NCBI GenBank assembly: GCA_016222825.1
Contig: JACRQF010000014.1
Coordinates: forward strand, 1-64,000
Direction of reading: 5' to 3'
From: Verrucomicrobiota bacterium
GTDB taxonomy: Bacteria > Verrucomicrobiota > Verrucomicrobiia > CAIQCK01
Length of the DNA: 64,000 nt
The notes beneath the pieces are model-generated. The model was given only the letters and a program-made list of their open reading frames with translations. It was not told the DNA's origin and ran no database searches. Below, piece by piece: positions 61,706 through 64,000 of this stretch; positions within the stretch are counted from its first letter, which is position 1, and every line of letters starts with the position of its first letter. The translations under genes were made by a program, and so were the position numbers.

Positions 61706-62580
61706 GTGCGCTTCAACAAATAATCCGCCAGCGCGCGCAACGCCTCGCCGGCTTTCCCGAAGCGCGCGATGGCCTTCAGCGTGGATTCCGTCCAGCGGGC
61801 GGCTTCGGCGCGCGATTTTTCCAAGCCGAGCAGCGAGGGGTAGGTGGCCTTGTTCGCCTTTGCGTCCTTGCCGGCGGTCTTGCCGAGCTGCTCGGTGGTG
61901 GCGGTGCAGTCGAGGATGTCGTCAATGATCTGGAACGCGACGCCGAGGCCGTGGCCGTAGGTGGTGACGGCTTTGAGTTGCGCGGGCGTGGCGTTGCCGG
62001 CCATCGCGCCGAGGCGGACGCAGCAGCGGATGAGCGCCGCCGTCTTGCGCTCGTGGATGTAGCGGAGGTCGTCGAAGCTCACCGCCCGGTTTTCGCCTTC
62101 GAGGTCTTCCACTTGTCCGGCGATCAGTTCAAGACTGCCGCCGGCGCGCGCCAGCTCCAGCACAAACTTCGCGGTCGGGTAGCGCGGCTGCGGCTTGGTC
62201 TGCGCGATGACCTCGAACGCCTGCGTCAGGAGGCCGTCGCCGGCGAGGATGGCGATGCCTTCGCCGAAGACCTTGTGCGAGGTCGGCTTGCCGCGGCGGA
62301 AATCGTCATTGTCCATCGCCGGCAGGTCGTCGTGGATGAGCGAGTAGGTGTGGACCATCTCGACGGCGCAGGCCGAGGGGAGCGCGTCCTTGATCCTGCC
62401 GCCGACGGCTTCGCACGCGGCGAGCACGAGGATGGGCCGCAGCCTCTTGCCGCCGGCCTTGAGGGAGTAGCGCATCGCCTTGTGGATGGTGGCGGGGCGC
62501 GTTTGCTCCGAGGGCAGCGCGCGGTCGAGAGCGGCGTCCACTAGGCGCAGACGTTCATTCAAATAGCTTTTCAGTTCCAT
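61699..62580 (-). CDS. ispA: Polyprenyl (farnesyl/geranylgeranyl) diphosphate synthase
   Basis: 293 residues from the ATG at 62580. Condenses IPP with allylic diphosphates. First Asp-rich motif LIHDDLPAMDNDD, second motif FQIIDDILDCT, with GGKRLRPILVLAACE at the N-terminus. Size and motif context fit short-chain IspA-type enzymes (GPP/FPP/GGPP). The chain length cannot be fixed by eye. Divergent from the DUF2752 gene, with 53 bp between the starts. Confidence 0.94.
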   Translation of the reverse strand: MELKSYLNERLRLVDAALDRALPSEQTRPATIHKAMRYSLKAGGKRLRPILVLAACEAVGGRIKDALPSACAVEMVHTYSLIHDDLPAMDNDDFRRGKPTSHKVFGEGIAILAGDGLLTQAFEVIAQTKPQPRYPTAKFVLELARAGGSLELIAGQVEDLEGENRAVSFDDLRYIHERKTAALIRCCVRLGAMAGNATPAQLKAVTTYGHGLGVAFQIIDDILDCTATTEQLGKTAGKDAKANKATYPSLLGLEKSRAEAARWTESTLKAIARFGKAGEALRALADYLLKRTY

Positions 62581-62633
62581 GCTGATTCCTGAATTCGATT
62601 TTTTCCGGGGCGCGCTGTGTGTATCGTAGCTCC

Positions 62634-63077
62634 ATGCAGTGGTGCAAGCAGAAGTTTCCGGCGCTGGTGATGTTGCTCGGCGGCGCGGTGGTCCTGGCCG
62701 CGGCGCTGACATTTTCGCCGAACGCGGACGGCTGGGGCGACGACGGCCGCTGGCGGCTGCCGCGGTGCTCGTTCAAGACGGTGACCGGGTGGGTGTTCGG
62801 CCGTCCGCTGCCGTGCGCCACGTGCGGTTTCACACACGCGTTCGCCTGCGCCGCGCACGGGCGGTTCGGCGAGGCGTTCCGCGAGCAACCGGCCGGCGCG
62901 GTGGCGTTTTTCGCGATGCTGGCGATGATGGCCGGCGCGGCTTGGAAGCTGGGGGCTGGCTCGCCGCCGGCGCGGCTGCGGCAATGGCAGTGGGTCGCGC
63001 TCGGCGTCGCGGGTGGAGTGCTGTTGCTGGGGGCGTGGGTTTGGAAACTCTGGGAGGCGCTCCACGCCGGCCAGTAG
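62634..63077 (+). CDS. DUF2752 membrane protein
   Basis: 147 residues from the ATG at 62634. DUF2752 signature: CSFKTVTGWVFGRPLPCATC then GFTHAFACAAHGRFGEAFRE, giving the C...P.P.C..CG.TRA pattern with H in place of R. Three membrane helices. Family members are small membrane proteins of unknown function, often near type IV pilus or envelope genes. The converging neighbour is CpaE-like, a pilus-associated ATPase, which is consistent. Confidence 0.83.
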   Translation: MQWCKQKFPALVMLLGGAVVLAAALTFSPNADGWGDDGRWRLPRCSFKTVTGWVFGRPLPCATCGFTHAFACAAHGRFGEAFREQPAGAVAFFAMLAMMAGAAWKLGAGSPPARLRQWQWVALGVAGGVLLLGAWVWKLWEALHAGQ

Positions 63078-63104
63078 CGGATACAGAGGCCGTGACGGCG
63101 GGGA

Positions 63105-64000
63105 TTACGAGAACTTGAAGAAGTTGCGCAGGCTTCTCTTGCCTTGCTGTCCGACGCGGGCCGAAACCCGCTGCCAGGCTTTGGATGGTTTTTCGGGAGT
63201 TTGCTTGCGGTGCTCGTCCTTGCTGGCGTTGAACGCGAAGTTTTCCAGTTCGATGGACGTGGGAAGCTGGGGCGCGCCGACCACCATCGGCGCGCCGATG
63301 TTGAGGGCTTCCACGGCCTCCCCGGCAAAGGGGATTTCCAGATCGAACGTTCGCGACAGCGCAGCCTCAATCTGTTTCCGCTCCAAGTCGTTGCGCTTGA
63401 AAAGGTGGTTTAGCACGAGACGCACGTTGTTGCGGGGATAGTGCCGGAAGTCGAAGAACTCCAGCATGGCCTTCATGGTGGCGATGGAGGCCATGTCGGG
63501 CGCCATGACGGCCACGATTTCCTGCGCGGCGTCCAGTGCGGCCACGGTGGCGCCGTGCATGTCGTCCGGCAGATCCAGGACCACGTAGTGGTAGTTCTGG
63601 CTCAACAGGGTCAGCACCCGCGCAAGCTGTTCCTGTTTGAGCGTTGACATTGTCTCGGTGTGTTCGGGCGCCGGCAGCACGAACGCGCCGCTGGTGTGCG
63701 GTTGCAGCAGCTTGTTCAGCATGTCAATTTCGATTTCCTCCGCAGGCACGGTTGAAATCTCGGCCCAACTGGTGCGCGCGGCCAGATTGAACATGAGCGC
63801 GCCGTGGCCGGCCACATGCGCCAGGTCCACCAGCACGGTGGGCTGGCCCCACAACTGTGCCAGCCCCGCCGCCATATTGACGGCGACGGTGGAGACGCCC
63901 ACGCCGCCGCGCAATGAGTAGGCCGCGATGATCTTGCCGTCAATCCGTTGCTCCTGGCCTTCCCTCGGCCGCTCGCCGGCGCGGCGTAGCAGCACCTTGA
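63105..64000 (-). CDS. cpaE: CpaE-like MinD/ParA ATPase (N-terminus outside window)
   Basis: About 298 residues are in the window; the frame is open at the right edge, so the N-terminal receiver-like domain usual in CpaE is cut off. Deviant Walker A SLRGGVGVSTVAVNMA lacks the second Lys of Soj/ParA, as is common in CpaE. Walker A' VLVDLAHVAGHGALMFNL and VVLDLPDDMHGATVAALDAA follow. IPFAGEAVEALNIGAPMV is the family C-terminal motif. CpaE/TadZ localises tight-adherence (Flp) pilus machinery. The C-terminus is basic (GKRSLRNFFKF). Confidence 0.87.
   Translation of the reverse strand, partial: KVLLRRAGERPREGQEQRIDGKIIAAYSLRGGVGVSTVAVNMAAGLAQLWGQPTVLVDLAHVAGHGALMFNLAARTSWAEISTVPAEEIEIDMLNKLLQPHTSGAFVLPAPEHTETMSTLKQEQLARVLTLLSQNYHYVVLDLPDDMHGATVAALDAAQEIVAVMAPDMASIATMKAMLEFFDFRHYPRNNVRLVLNHLFKRNDLERKQIEAALSRTFDLEIPFAGEAVEALNIGAPMVVGAPQLPTSIELENFAFNASKDEHRKQTPEKPSKAWQRVSARVGQQGKRSLRNFFKFS

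Overview
The window is high-GC bacterial chromosome, most likely from a soil or sediment member of the Verrucomicrobiota (Pedosphaera/Limisphaerales-like). This rests on protein content only: BspA-type leucine-rich repeats joined to a beta-helix passenger, several PQQ-type beta-propellers, Tat-exported sugar isomerases, a TolB-propeller multihaem protein, and many short word-like intergenic repeats, some of which run into genes. No rRNA, CRISPR array, transposase or prophage was seen. Two tRNA genes are present: Ala(CGC) and Arg(TCT).

Layout. 1-4.9 kb: a very large surface protein that runs off the left edge, a collagen-like protein, a 20-unit array of 21-bp repeats, and an internally duplicated protein. 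5-23 kb: carbohydrate and surface metabolism (carbamoyltransferase, sugar isomerases, a glycosidase-like protein next to a beta-helix protein, PQQ propellers, ROK kinase, a hydrazine-synthase-alpha-like cytochrome, GltS). 23.6-28.4 kb: a + strand operon of PEP carboxykinase, HAD phosphatase, carbonic anhydrase, DUF2294 and a divergent chorismate synthase-like protein. 28.5-32 kb: ferritin, a LamG-ExbD fusion, DNA polymerase III delta and a metalloprotease-like protein.

32.1-55.7 kb is the most notable part: two complete phosphate (Pst/Pho) systems. System 1 (receiver-only regulator, porin, pstS-C-A-B, phoU) has a canonical PstB. System 2 (phoB, phoU fused to an ArsC/LMW-phosphatase-like domain, pstS-C-A, two PstB paralogues, phoR) has ATPases whose motif losses are complementary, as expected for a heterodimer with one consensus and one degenerate ATP site. 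The PhoU fusion has lost the catalytic cysteine of its phosphatase-like domain. Direct repeats of GTTAC with an 11-bp period lie before phoB, pstS and the porin and look like PHO boxes. Between the two systems sit a thioredoxin-like protein, a membrane Fe-S protein and an RND-MFP-TolC efflux operon.

55.7-64 kb: acyltransferases, membrane proteins, another PQQ propeller, a repeat-rich and decayed region (second 21-bp array, 60-bp direct repeat, frameshifted TPR gene), prenyl synthase, a DUF2752 protein and a CpaE-like ATPase that runs off the right edge.

A recurring oddity is repeat DNA inside genes: two secreted proteins have signal peptides made of word-like repeats, and two other genes carry in-frame inverted repeats.
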